In this document: one piece after another, positions 48,788 to 57,799 of the stretch | How the letters are laid out: every line of letters starts with the position of its first letter | How positions within the stretch are numbered: position 1 is the first letter of the stretch | Assembly: GCA_943368345.1 (NCBI GenBank) | Contig: CALRKY020000015.1 | Coordinates: 13,028-77,027, forward strand | DNA: 64,000 bases | Reading direction: 5' to 3' | From: JADCGM01 sp943368345 | GTDB taxonomy: Bacteria; Pseudomonadota; Alphaproteobacteria; Sphingomonadales; Sphingomonadaceae | Program-made: the position numbers and the translations under genes | Notes under the pieces: generated by a model | The model's database searches: none | Told to the model about the DNA's origin: nothing | The model's input: only the letters and a program-made list of their open reading frames with translations

Positions 48788-50079
48788 CCAACATGCTGAC
48801 TGATCCAATGCTGCAACGCCGTCATTTTCTCGCCGCCGTTGGCGCCATCGCCGCCTCTCCGGCGTTTGCCCAGGGCGGGACCCGGCAATATGCCGCTGTA
48901 AAGGCCCTTGCCGAACGCTATGTCGCCGAGAAGAAGCTGGCAGGGCTGAGCTTTGCGCTGTCGACCGGCGGCGCACCCGCCTCCTATGTCAACGCCGGAA
49001 CGCTCGCCTTCGATTCGCAAGCCCGGGTCGATGAGAATAGCCTGTACCGGATCTATTCGATGACCAAGCCGGTCACGGGCGTCGCCGCCGCTTTGCTGAT
49101 CGAGGACGGCAAGCTAAAGCTCGACCAATCGATTGGCGATATCCTGCCGTCCTGGCGCAATCCGCGTGTTGCCATCGATCCGGCCAAGGGGCTCGAATCG
49201 CGCGCCGCTGCCGGACCCGTGACGGTACGGCATCTCCTGACGCACACGTCAGGGGTCAGCTATACGATTAGTGGCAAAGGGCCGGTGCAACAGGAATATC
49301 TGCGCGCCGGGCTGCACGCCACAACCGGCACGCCGCGCGAATATCGGGCGCAGGAGGCCGTTGGCATGGGATTGGCCCCCGACGCGGCGGGCGATTATCT
49401 TCCGAACCTGCGGGCCTTTGCTGACACGCTGGCGACCATGCCGCTGATCGCCGATCCGGGCCGGGTCTGGCATTATTCACTCGGACTTGATCTGCTGGGT
49501 GCCGTCATCGAGGCCGCTGCGGGCATGCCATTTGATAGCTTCCTCAAGACCCGGATTTTTGATCCGCTCGACATGGCATCCACCAGTTTCAAGTCGCTCG
49601 ATCCCCGGCGGCTGACCAGCAATTATATGATGTCGCCCAAGGGGCCGATGCTGCTCGACAACGCGGTGCGCGGTGCCTTCAACGAGACGCCGCCAATCCC
49701 GATGGGCGGGGCAGGACTTGTGTCGTCAGCACGCGACTATTTCCGTTTCGGCGACATGCTGCGCGGCGGCGGTGCACTTGGTGCGCAGCGGATCATGAAA
49801 CCGGAGACTGCGCAAATGATCGTCAGCGATATCATGCCCGCCGGGGTGCGGTACCGCGATGGCGGCGGCTTCGGCTTTGGTGGCCGGGTTGTCACCTCCG
49901 ACTCGAAAGAGGCGAATGATTCGCTCGGCTCCTACGGCTGGGGTGGCGCGGCCGGTACGATTTTCTGGATGGACCCGGCCAAACGGGCCGTGGTCGTCGG
50001 GATGATCCAGATCATCCCGGGAGAGGCCTATCCCTTGCGCAAGGAACTGCGCGAAGCGCTGGCAACCGACGCGGCATGA
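48784..50079 (+). CDS. Exported serine hydrolase, beta-lactamase/esterase fold
   Basis: This protein of 431 residues begins with a twin-arginine-like signal (QRRHFLAAVGAIAASPAFAQ). The family catalytic motif SxxK is SMTK in YRIYSMTKPVTGVA (about 93-106); YSLGLD supplies the Tyr motif and WGGAAGT stands in the third box position. Members (class C-like, EstB-like) hydrolyse esters or D-peptides, and few are true beta-lactamases. It is coupled by 4-bp overlaps to nudC upstream and to the threonine synthase-like gene downstream. Confidence 0.88.
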   Translation: MTNMLTDPMLQRRHFLAAVGAIAASPAFAQGGTRQYAAVKALAERYVAEKKLAGLSFALSTGGAPASYVNAGTLAFDSQARVDENSLYRIYSMTKPVTGVAAALLIEDGKLKLDQSIGDILPSWRNPRVAIDPAKGLESRAAAGPVTVRHLLTHTSGVSYTISGKGPVQQEYLRAGLHATTGTPREYRAQEAVGMGLAPDAAGDYLPNLRAFADTLATMPLIADPGRVWHYSLGLDLLGAVIEAAAGMPFDSFLKTRIFDPLDMASTSFKSLDPRRLTSNYMMSPKGPMLLDNAVRGAFNETPPIPMGGAGLVSSARDYFRFGDMLRGGGALGAQRIMKPETAQMIVSDIMPAGVRYRDGGGFGFGGRVVTSDSKEANDSLGSYGWGGAAGTIFWMDPAKRAVVVGMIQIIPGEAYPLRKELREALATDAA

Positions 50080-51287
50080 CCTGGCGAAGCTACCTCTCCC
50101 ATCTCGAATGTTCGATGACGGGGGAGCGTTATCCCGCCGATGTGGTGCAGGGTCTGTCGCGCGTCGGTCGGCCGTTGCTTGCGCGGTACGACCTTGAGGC
50201 TGTCCGGCGCGATCTGCCGCGCGATGCCCTCAAGGACCGGGACAGCGGCCTGTGGCGATATCGGGAGCTGCTGCCGGTCGCAAACCCCATACACGCGCTT
50301 TCGCTGGGTGAGATCGCTACGCCATTGATCCCGCTGTTGGGCGAGCCCGGAACTGTGCTGGTGAAGGACGAGGGACGGTTGCCGACCGGGTCGTTCAAGG
50401 CGCGCGGGCTGTGCGTGGCCGTGTCGATGGCGCACCAATTCGGCATCACCCGGGTTGCCATACCGACCAACGGCAACGCCGGGGCGGCAATGGCGGCCTA
50501 TGCGACGCGGGCCGGCATGGAGAGTTTTTGCTTCTGCCCGGATGATACGCCCGAGGTGAACGTCCGCGAAATGGCGGCCCAGGGTGCCAAGGTCTGGCGG
50601 GTCAACGGCCTGATCAACGATTGCGGGCGGATCGTTGGGGAGGGCAAGGGTCCGGCAAACTGGTTCGACATTTCGACGTTGAAAGAACCGTACCGGATCG
50701 AGGGCAAGAAAACGATGGGGCTGGAATTGGCCGAACAGCTCGGCTGGGCCCTGCCCGACGCGATTTTCTACCCGACCGGTGGCGGCACCGGCCTGATCGG
50801 GATGTGGAAGGCGTTCGACGAGCTTGAGGCGCTCGGCTGGATCGGCAGCGCCCGCCCCAAAATGATCGCGGTGCAGGCCGAAGGGTGTGCGCCCATCGTC
50901 AAGGCTTTTGAGGCTGGTGTCGAACATGCCGACCTCTGGCAAAATGCCCAAACGCTAGCGGCTGGCATCCGGGTTCCGGCGGCGGTCGGCGATTTCCTGA
51001 TCCTGCGGGCGGTGCGCGCCAGCGGCGGCTGGGCGCAGGCGGTCAGCGACGCGGCAATTGAAGCGGCTCTCGATCTGGTCGCGAAACGGGAGGGGCTGCT
51101 GCTGTGTCCGGAGGGTGCAGCAACCCATGCGGCCTACCAACTTGCCCTCGCCGATGGCCGTGTTTCCGCGTCCGACAAGGTCGTCCTGTTCAACTGCGCA
51201 AGCGGTTTGAAATACCAACTTCGAAGAGCGGATGCGGTGCTCGATCGGAACCAACCGGTCGATTACGCCGCACTGCTCAAACCTTAG
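50076..51287 (+). CDS. Threonine synthase-like PLP enzyme
   Basis: This 403-residue fold-type II PLP enzyme has the cofactor Lys108 in RLPTGSFKARGL. AIPTNGNAGAAMAAYA is the phosphate-binding or substrate loop, FYPTGGGTGLIGMWKAF binds PLP phosphate, and CPEGAATHAAYQLAL follows. An N-terminal LECSMTGERYPAD segment resembles the short zinc-ribbon-like start of ThrC proteins but with one cysteine only. Threonine synthase is the best guess; related lyases cannot be excluded. It is coupled to the serine hydrolase gene upstream and ends overlapping the convergent pheA gene by 4 bp. Confidence 0.85.
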   Translation: MTWRSYLSHLECSMTGERYPADVVQGLSRVGRPLLARYDLEAVRRDLPRDALKDRDSGLWRYRELLPVANPIHALSLGEIATPLIPLLGEPGTVLVKDEGRLPTGSFKARGLCVAVSMAHQFGITRVAIPTNGNAGAAMAAYATRAGMESFCFCPDDTPEVNVREMAAQGAKVWRVNGLINDCGRIVGEGKGPANWFDISTLKEPYRIEGKKTMGLELAEQLGWALPDAIFYPTGGGTGLIGMWKAFDELEALGWIGSARPKMIAVQAEGCAPIVKAFEAGVEHADLWQNAQTLAAGIRVPAAVGDFLILRAVRASGGWAQAVSDAAIEAALDLVAKREGLLLCPEGAATHAAYQLALADGRVSASDKVVLFNCASGLKYQLRRADAVLDRNQPVDYAALLKP

Positions 51288-52180
51288 TCCCGCATTCTTG
51301 CCTGCCGGTACGTCCCCAGCACCCGCACCCAATTGGTGTGGAAGCGCAGTTCCTCCAGCGCCAGCGCGACATTGGGATCGTCGGGCGACCCCTCGATATC
51401 GGCGTAGAATTCGGCGGCGGAAAAGCTGCCGTCGCGCATGTAGCTTTCGAGCTTGGTCATGTTGACGCCGTTGGTCGCGAAGCCACCGAGGGCCTTGTAG
51501 AGCGCGGCCGGAACACTGCGGACTTCAAAGGTCAATGTCGTCATCAGCTTGTTGGGGCCGGCCGTCGGCGGTGCAGCCTCCCGGGCCAGCACGACAAAGC
51601 GGGTGGTGTTGTGCGCCGCGTCCTCAATATTCTCGGCCAATATGTCAAGATGATAGAGTTCCCCCGCAAGCCGCGAGGCAACGCCTGCCAAGGACGGATC
51701 CCCCCGTTCGGCAACCAATGCCGCCCCGCCAGCGGTATCGGCAAAGCCAAATGGTTTGATTCCCCAATCCCGCAGGCGCTTGCGGACCTGGCCAAGTGCC
51801 TGGGGGTGGCTGATCGCCTCCCGCACCCCTTCCCGCCGCGCACCGGGCACCCCGAGCAGGCAGTGGCTGACCCGAACGAAATGCTCCCCGATGATTGACA
51901 GGCCCGATTCTGGAATCAGGAAGTGGATGTCGGCAACCCGGCCATGCAGCGAGTTTTCGATCGGGATCACCGCCTTCGCCGCTGCCCCGCTTTTCACTGC
52001 ATCAATGGCATCTTCAAAGCTGAAACAGGGCATCGGCGGCGCGTCGGGGAACAATTCCCGGGTTGCCTGATGCGAATAGGCACCGGGTGCGCCCTGATAG
52101 GCAACGGCGGTTTCCGGGTGTGCCGATGCGGCGGCGTGCATCTGCTGGACGATCTCGCCAGCCAGTTTTGGATAGTTGTT
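51284..52180 (-). CDS. pheA: Prephenate dehydratase
   Basis: This protein of 298 residues converts prephenate to phenylpyruvate in phenylalanine synthesis. The PDT domain is seen in VAYQGAPGAYSHQATRELFP, VKSGAAAKAVIPIENSLHGR and NTTRFVVLARE (with the catalytic T-R-F). The C-terminal ACT domain, which binds phenylalanine for feedback control, has RSVPAALYKALGGFATNGVN, MTKLESYM and FYADIEG. There is no chorismate mutase domain. The start MNNYPKL (52,180) is favoured over 52,213. Confidence 0.95.
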   Translation of the reverse strand, partial: NNYPKLAGEIVQQMHAAASAHPETAVAYQGAPGAYSHQATRELFPDAPPMPCFSFEDAIDAVKSGAAAKAVIPIENSLHGRVADIHFLIPESGLSIIGEHFVRVSHCLLGVPGARREGVREAISHPQALGQVRKRLRDWGIKPFGFADTAGGAALVAERGDPSLAGVASRLAGELYHLDILAENIEDAAHNTTRFVVLAREAAPPTAGPNKLMTTLTFEVRSVPAALYKALGGFATNGVNMTKLESYMRDGSFSAAEFYADIEGSPDDPNVALALEELRFHTNWVRVLGTYRQARMRD

Positions 52181-52281
52181 CATGGCGGGCGCGCTTATGG
52201 GCCGCGCATTCAAGCCTTGGCAATGGTGTAACGCCCCTCTAATGAACGGCGCAAATTCCGATTAGTCGCTGGAGGCACTGG

Positions 52282-52905
52282 GTGGACAGTTTCGAGTGGA
52301 ACAAGATCGCTGGCTGGGCGCTGGCATCCGGCGTTGCGGTGCTCGGCCTGATGATCGTCTCTGACATGACCTTTCATACCGAAACACCCGAAAAGCCCGG
52401 CTATGCCATCGATGCGCCGGAGGAAACCGCCGCTGGTCCGGTTGCCGCCGTTGAGAAGCCCATCGCCTTCTACCTGGCGAGCGCCGACGCAGCGAAGGGG
52501 GCAGCGAGCTTCAAGAAGTGCGCCGCCTGCCACACGATCACCAAGGGCGGCGCCAACGGCATCGGGCCGAATCTTTATGGCATCGTCGGGGCCGAACATG
52601 CTCATGTCGCAGGCTTTGGCTATTCTTCGGTGATGGCAGCAAAGAAGGGCGAGCCTTGGACCTTTGACGGCCTGAACGCCTGGATCCAGTCGCCCAAGAC
52701 CTACATGCCGGGCAACAAGATGAGCTTTGCCGGGATTGGCAAGGCGGAGGAGCGGGCGAATGTCCTCGCCTACCTCAACCAGAACAGCGACAAACCGCTG
52801 CCGCTTCCCGCTGTCCCTGCCGAACCGGCGGCTCCGGCCCCGGCGGCAGATACCGCCGCTGCAGCGCCGGCGGCAGGTGCGGCCCCCGCCCCCGTCACGC
52901 CCTAG
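52282..52905 (+). CDS. Membrane-anchored c-type cytochrome
   Basis: This protein of 207 residues starts at GTG 52,282. One N-terminal membrane helix (IAGWALASGVAVLGLMIVSD) anchors it. A class I cytochrome c domain has CAACH (Cys80, Cys83, His84) and the axial Met in TYMPGNKMSFAGI. An Ala/Pro-rich tail of about 40 residues follows the domain. It is similar to CycM-type cytochromes that link the bc1 complex to terminal oxidases. The tail is longer than usual for the family. Confidence 0.92.
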   Translation: MDSFEWNKIAGWALASGVAVLGLMIVSDMTFHTETPEKPGYAIDAPEETAAGPVAAVEKPIAFYLASADAAKGAASFKKCAACHTITKGGANGIGPNLYGIVGAEHAHVAGFGYSSVMAAKKGEPWTFDGLNAWIQSPKTYMPGNKMSFAGIGKAEERANVLAYLNQNSDKPLPLPAVPAEPAAPAPAADTAAAAPAAGAAPAPVTP

Positions 52906-52965
52906 GCAGCCCGGACAATTCCGGCGCCCGGCAGGTTCGACGTTCTCGCCGCGCTGCGGCAGGGC

Positions 52966-53679
52966 GTGGGCGTTTTCTGGTCGGAATTTGCCCCGATCAT
53001 CACGGCCGGGTTTGCGCTGCTTACACTTCCAGCACTGGCGGCGCGCGTCTTGGGTGACGTGGGCGATGAACTGGCCGGGACCATTGGCTTCACGGCCCTT
53101 TGGGTCCTGACCATGTTGTTTTTCGCCATCGTCAGCGCCGGGGTTGGTAGAGCGATCGCGGGCGCCAAGCCCAGTTACCGAGCATTTCTGGCTTCGGGAC
53201 TCGCTGCCGCCAAACCGGGATTGCTGGTCGCGCTAATCAAGGGCGTGGTTGTCATGGTCGGCGTGATCATCATCACCGTCCTGCAGGGCCATATGCTGGA
53301 GGGACCGGTGCGCATCCTGGTGATCGCTACCCTCATCTGGCTGCTGGCTGTCTGGTTGCCGGCCATCCCGCTGGCGGTGGCGGAACGGCTGGACCCGTTT
53401 GCTGCCTTGCGCCGGGCGGCAGCGCTGACCCGGGATCAGCGGGGGGCACTTGCCGCTTTGCTGATCATCGCGTTTCTGGCGCTGCTACCCGCTGCGACGC
53501 TGGTCAACATGGTAGTGTTTGGCCCAGCCGCGACGCCGGACCGGGCCGAGACCGTCCTGAACGCCATGACGCTCGCTGATCCCGGCTTTTGGATTTATGC
53601 GCTGTTCGAACTGCTTGGCACCAGCCTCATCGCCTGCATTCCGCCGGTGGTTTATTGGCGTCTGATCACCACCAAATAA
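52966..53679 (+). CDS. Putative integral membrane protein
   Basis: This protein of 237 residues from GTG 52,966 has about six hydrophobic segments (for example VALIKGVVVMVGVIIITVLQ, ILVIATLIWLLAVWLPAIPL, GALAALLIIAFLALLPAATL) and resembles uncharacterised YciC/glycerophosphoryl-diester-type membrane proteins. The frame continues upstream to the stop of the cytochrome gene. The segment RFDVLAALRQGV before the GTG also looks coding, and a rare ATT at 52,918 could be the true start. No function can be assigned. Confidence 0.7.
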   Translation: MGVFWSEFAPIITAGFALLTLPALAARVLGDVGDELAGTIGFTALWVLTMLFFAIVSAGVGRAIAGAKPSYRAFLASGLAAAKPGLLVALIKGVVVMVGVIIITVLQGHMLEGPVRILVIATLIWLLAVWLPAIPLAVAERLDPFAALRRAAALTRDQRGALAALLIIAFLALLPAATLVNMVVFGPAATPDRAETVLNAMTLADPGFWIYALFELLGTSLIACIPPVVYWRLITTK

Positions 53680-53711
53680 CAAGCGGGCGCGGCGGTTATC
53701 CGCCACGCCCG
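53676..53711 (-). terminator. Terminator of rpsD
   Basis: A 12-bp GC-rich stem (53,684-53,695 with 53,700-53,711), with one pair that is G-U only in minus-strand RNA, is followed on the minus strand by a T-rich stretch TTGTTATTT. It lies 30 bp after the rpsD stop. Confidence 0.75.
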
Positions 53712-53740
53712 TTGAAATCAGTCTCGAAAAAAGCGCGCGG

Positions 53741-54352
53741 TTAGCGGCTGTAGAATTCGACGACGAGATTTGGTTCCATCTTCACCGGATAAGGAACCTC
53801 ATCGAGGCTCGGGACCCGGACATAGGTCGCCTTGGCACCCTCAACGGTGATGAACTCAGGCACTTCGCGCTCGCTGAGGCCCTGCGCCTCGATGGTCAGC
53901 GCCATGTCCTTCGCTTTCGCGCCCAATTCAACGATATCGCCGGGCTTGATACGGGCCGAACCGATATTGTTGCGGCGACCGTTGACCAGAATATGGCCGT
54001 GGTTGACGATCTGGCGGGCCGAGAACACCGTCGGCGCGAACTTGGCGCGATAGACGACGGTCGCGAGGCGCTGTTCGAGCAGACCGATCAGATTTTCGGC
54101 GGTGTTGCCCTTCATCCGGACCGCTTCGTCATAGACCTTGCGGAACTGCTTTTCGGTGACATCACCATAATAGCCCTTGAGCTTCTGCTTGGCCTTCAGC
54201 TGGGTGCCGAAATCCGACACCTTGCCCTTGCGGCGCTGACCATGTTGCCCTGGGCCATATTCGCGCTTGTTGACCGGCGATTTCGGGCGGCCCCAGATAT
54301 TCTCGCCCATGCGGCGGTCAAGTTTGTGCTTCGACGTGGTACGTTTTGTCAT
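53741..54352 (-). CDS. rpsD: 30S ribosomal protein S4
   Basis: This 203-residue protein nucleates 30S assembly by binding 16S rRNA. SKHKLDRRMGENIWGRPKSP and YGPGQHGQRRKGKVSDFGTQ are the N-terminal blocks. The S4 RNA-binding domain is seen in RLATVVYRAKFAPTVFSARQ, IVNHGHILVNGRRNNIGS. The N terminus lacks the zinc cysteines, as in most proteobacteria. It is a single-gene unit with its own terminator. S4 often represses its own message; no such element was identified. Confidence 0.97.
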   Translation of the reverse strand: MTKRTTSKHKLDRRMGENIWGRPKSPVNKREYGPGQHGQRRKGKVSDFGTQLKAKQKLKGYYGDVTEKQFRKVYDEAVRMKGNTAENLIGLLEQRLATVVYRAKFAPTVFSARQIVNHGHILVNGRRNNIGSARIKPGDIVELGAKAKDMALTIEAQGLSEREVPEFITVEGAKATYVRVPSLDEVPYPVKMEPNLVVEFYSR

Positions 54353-54580
54353 GTTGCAATCCAGTTCGCTTGTTGTCGACTATGCCCGGACTCGCGCCGC
54401 CAGACCCATATGCCTGACGCGGCCACCGCTTCACCGGAGTGCGGGGCCAATTGCGAAGGCGCGCTTATAGAGGGAAAGGGGCCGGGGTCAACCTCGGGCG
54501 GGGACCGACCGTCCGGTTGACCGGGTTGTGCCAAATCCGGTGTGCGATACAATGAGGACCGGCGGTTGTGGGGGGAGCAA

Positions 54581-56569
54581 ATGATCGTGATCAGGACATG
54601 CATTGCAATCGGGACAATCGTTTCCGCGACCACTGGTCTCGCCGCCCCGACGAACGCAGACTTGGCCATCCGCTTCGGAGAGCGCGAATCGTTCAATGGC
54701 GCATCACTTTCGCCAGACGCCAGCCGGGTGTCTTACATTACACCTATAAGCGGTCGCGGCAGTGCACTCATGATGGCCGACACCAAAACCGGCGAGGTCA
54801 AGGCTGTGCTGACCACTGGTGATCCAAGAGTTACGCTGCGCAGTTGTTTCTGGGTGAAAGTTGACCGGCTGATCTGCCGGTTGAACACGGTTTCCAACGC
54901 GCTCGGCACCGATTTGTTCGGGGTCAGCAGGCTGTACTCGGTCAGCCCCGACGGGACGGACTTCAAGGAAATCGGTGCCAAGCTGCGCGACGGATCGTTC
55001 GGGATCAATCAGAACAGCGGTAATTTCATCGATGCGTTGCCGGATGATCCCGACAATGTCCTGATGTCAGTATTCAATTTTCCCAAGGAATCCACTGGCA
55101 GCAACATCCAGCCCAAGGGCGCTGGACTGGCGGTGCAGCGAGTCAATCTTCGGACTGGGCGGATGCAAATGGTTGAACAGCCTGTGCGAAACGGGGGGCT
55201 GTTCATGACCGATGCGGCGGGTGCCGTCCGGGTCAAGGGGGTTGCCGATGTGAAGGAAACCGCGGAGGGCGGCTCAAGCCTCCAGAGTTCGTTCAAATAT
55301 TCCTATCGCCGCAAGGGCAGCAACGACTGGCTGCCGCTTGGCCGGGCGGACCTCAGCGCCAACCTGACTTTGTCGGTGGAGGGATTCGATGAAAGCGGCG
55401 ACTGGCTGTACCTTTACAAACCGCTCAACGGACGCCTGGCGCTTTACAAATTTGCAACCGACGGATCCAATCGCGAAGAGCTGGTATTTTCCCGCAGTGA
55501 TGCAGACCTCGACAATGTGCGCCGGATCGGAAAATTCTCCCGGCCCATCGGGGTCGAATATGAAACCGACTATGGCCACACTGAATATTTCGATTCCGCC
55601 ATCGGTGGCCTGACCACACGCCTGCAAAAAGCCCTTCCCGGCAATCCCGGTGTCAAGGTGATCGACGAAAGCTGGGATGGCACCAAATTGTTCATCTATG
55701 CCGGCAGCGATGTCGATCCGGGCGGCTATTATATTTATGACAAAGCTGCCAAGCGGCTGGCAAAACTATCGTCGGCGCGGCCCAAGCTGGACGGCGTGGC
55801 GATCGCGGCCCAAAAACCGGTTACCTATGCAGCGCGCGATGGTACCAAGATTCCGGCTTATCTGACGTTGCCTCCAGGCCAGACCACGGCGAAGGGACTT
55901 CCTGCCATCGTCATGCCGCACGGCGGCCCTGCTGCCCGGGATTCCTGGGGTTATGACTGGCTGAGTCAATTTTATGCCCAGCTTGGCTATGCGGTGATCC
56001 AGCCCAATTATCGCGGCTCGGCCGGATACGGCGAGGCCTGGTACCAGGATGGCGGCTTCAAGGGCTGGCGTACCGCCATCGAGGACGTCAACGACAGCGC
56101 ACGGTGGCTGATTGCCCAGGGTATCGCCGATCCAAAGCGAATGGCGATCGTTGGATGGAGCTATGGTGGCTATGCGGCGCTGCAATCCAACGTGCTCGAT
56201 CCGAATCTTTACAGGGCCATTGTGGCCGTTGCGCCAGTTACCGATTTTCAGAAGCTGAAGGATGACGCCTATAATTTCCAGATTTACCGGCTGGTCGCCG
56301 GACAGATTGGATCAGGTCCTCATGTGTTGGAAGGCTCGCCGGCGCGGAACGCGACACTAATCAAAGCCCCGGTGCTGATGTTTCACGGGGCGCAGGATAT
56401 CAATGTTGGCATCAGTCAATCGAAGATCATGGATTCCAGCCTCCGAGCAGCCGGAAAGCAGAGCGAACTGGTGGTCTACCCGGATCTCGAACACAGTCTG
56501 GTCGATGACCGAGTCCGTGCAGATCTGCTGCTCCGGTCGGCGCGTTTTCTTGAGGCTAGTCTGAAATAG
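54581..56569 (+). CDS. Exported S9-family (prolyl oligopeptidase-like) peptidase
   Basis: This protein of 662 residues begins at the ATG at 54,581 behind GGGGGAG; this start opens a signal peptide (TCIAIGTIVSATTGLAAPTN). A beta-propeller-like N-terminal domain (to about 400, with LSPDASRVSYITPI) precedes an alpha/beta hydrolase domain (PAIVMPHGGPAARDSWGYDW). The catalytic Ser lies in GWSYGGYAAL, Asp in HGAQDINV and His in YPDLEHSL. Such enzymes trim proline-containing peptides in the periplasm. It is a single gene with its 3' end overlapping trmJ. Confidence 0.92.
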   Translation: MIVIRTCIAIGTIVSATTGLAAPTNADLAIRFGERESFNGASLSPDASRVSYITPISGRGSALMMADTKTGEVKAVLTTGDPRVTLRSCFWVKVDRLICRLNTVSNALGTDLFGVSRLYSVSPDGTDFKEIGAKLRDGSFGINQNSGNFIDALPDDPDNVLMSVFNFPKESTGSNIQPKGAGLAVQRVNLRTGRMQMVEQPVRNGGLFMTDAAGAVRVKGVADVKETAEGGSSLQSSFKYSYRRKGSNDWLPLGRADLSANLTLSVEGFDESGDWLYLYKPLNGRLALYKFATDGSNREELVFSRSDADLDNVRRIGKFSRPIGVEYETDYGHTEYFDSAIGGLTTRLQKALPGNPGVKVIDESWDGTKLFIYAGSDVDPGGYYIYDKAAKRLAKLSSARPKLDGVAIAAQKPVTYAARDGTKIPAYLTLPPGQTTAKGLPAIVMPHGGPAARDSWGYDWLSQFYAQLGYAVIQPNYRGSAGYGEAWYQDGGFKGWRTAIEDVNDSARWLIAQGIADPKRMAIVGWSYGGYAALQSNVLDPNLYRAIVAVAPVTDFQKLKDDAYNFQIYRLVAGQIGSGPHVLEGSPARNATLIKAPVLMFHGAQDINVGISQSKIMDSSLRAAGKQSELVVYPDLEHSLVDDRVRADLLLRSARFLEASLK

Positions 56570-57290
56570 TGGTTTTCCCGCGCCTGCCCTCGCTCAGCGA
56601 ATGGACGATACCGCGCAGGGTGCGGACTTCACCTTCGCTGTAGGCGGGGCGGGTGAACAGGTTGCGGACGGTGCGTTTGAAGGTTTTGACGCGATCCGGC
56701 ACGCTGTAATAATTGGCGGATTCCAGCGCGGTGTCGATCTGCGTGAGCAGGCCTTCGAGTGAGGCGTGCGCTGCTGGGCCGTCATAATTGTCGATGGTCT
56801 CCGGCACGTCCCCCGCACTTACATACCATTCATAGGCGGTCAGGATCACGGCCTGCGCCAGGTTCAGCGATTTGAACGCCGGGTTGACCGGGACGGTCAG
56901 AATGGCATGGGCCAGTGCGACATCGTCGCTTTCCAGGCCAGATCGTTCAGCGCCAAACAAAATTGCGGTTCGGCCCGGTCGTTGCCGCGTTGTCTCGGCC
57001 GCGACACGGGGAGAGACCACCGGTTTGGTCATGCCGCGGTGTCGCACTGTGGTTGCGTAGACAAATCCGCAGTCGGCGACCGCTCCTGCCACACTGTCAT
57101 GAACTTGCGCTCCGGCCAAAACGACATCGGCACCGGCGGCACTGGGGCCAGCATCGGGATTGGGCCAGCCGTCGCGCGGGGACACCAGCCGTAAGTCCGT
57201 GAGCCCAAAATTGAACATGGCCCGCGCGCAGGCTCCGATATTCTCGCCCAGTTGCGGCCGGACGAGCACCACGACCGGTGCGCTGGTCAT
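56556..57290 (-). CDS. trmJ: tRNA (cytidine/uridine-32 2'-O)-methyltransferase TrmJ
   Basis: This 244-residue SPOUT methyltransferase modifies position 32 of the anticodon loop. VVVLVRPQLGENIGACARAM is the family opening, and FNFGLTDLRLVSPRDGWPN, TAILFGAERSGLESDDVALA and LTVPVNPAFKSLNLAQAVIL are the conserved SAM-binding trefoil blocks. It overlaps nrdR by 4 bp, giving the trmJ-nrdR-glyA run on the minus strand, and overlaps the S9 peptidase gene at its 3' end by 14 bp. Confidence 0.92.
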   Translation of the reverse strand: MTSAPVVVLVRPQLGENIGACARAMFNFGLTDLRLVSPRDGWPNPDAGPSAAGADVVLAGAQVHDSVAGAVADCGFVYATTVRHRGMTKPVVSPRVAAETTRQRPGRTAILFGAERSGLESDDVALAHAILTVPVNPAFKSLNLAQAVILTAYEWYVSAGDVPETIDNYDGPAAHASLEGLLTQIDTALESANYYSVPDRVKTFKRTVRNLFTRPAYSEGEVRTLRGIVHSLSEGRRGKTTISD

Positions 57291-57781
57291 CCGCCAGACT
57301 TGCCTGTGATCCCCAACAGCGGAAGCTCCGGCGCCGATCCCAGCGCATCAATGGCGCGCCGGAAGTCACGCGCCTCCCGGAAGTCTTTGTAAACACTGGC
57401 GTAGCGGATGTAAGCCACCTGATCGAGCGTGCGCAGCGCGTCCATGATCATCTGGCCAATGTCCTTGGTCCCAACCTCGGTCTCCCCACCGGATTCGAGC
57501 CGCCGGATGACCCCGGACACCAGCCGCTCCACCCGCTCGGCATCAATCGGCCGCTTGCGGCAGGCAAGCGACACCGACCGCGCCAGCTTGTCCCGATCAA
57601 GCCCTTCGCGCTCCCCGGTTTTCTTGACGACCACCAGTTCCCGCAACTGGACGCGTTCAAAGGTGGTAAACCGCGCCGCGCAGGCCGGACATTGCCGACG
57701 CCTGCGGATGGCCGCCCCATCCTCGGTCGGACGCGAGTCCTTTACCTGGCTGTCATCGTGGAGGCAGAAAGGGCAGCGCAT
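57287..57781 (-). CDS. nrdR: Transcriptional repressor NrdR
   Basis: This protein of 164 residues represses ribonucleotide reductase genes in response to dATP/ATP. A zinc ribbon at the N terminus (MRCPFCLHDDSQVKDSRP, CPACAARFTTFERVQL) precedes the ATP-cone domain (VVVKKTGEREGLDRDKLARS). The extra 10-15 residues at the C terminus (ELPLLGITGKSGG) are variable in the family. It lies 18 bp downstream of glyA, a conserved neighbourhood in alphaproteobacteria. Confidence 0.97.
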   Translation of the reverse strand: MRCPFCLHDDSQVKDSRPTEDGAAIRRRRQCPACAARFTTFERVQLRELVVVKKTGEREGLDRDKLARSVSLACRKRPIDAERVERLVSGVIRRLESGGETEVGTKDIGQMIMDALRTLDQVAYIRYASVYKDFREARDFRRAIDALGSAPELPLLGITGKSGG

Positions 57782-57799
57782 GGTTCCCCCCGGTTCCGG

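Noticed and set aside
47818..49020. Minus-strand open frame of 400 codons
   Set aside because: It is antisense to nudC and the start of the serine hydrolase gene, both with clear catalytic motifs.
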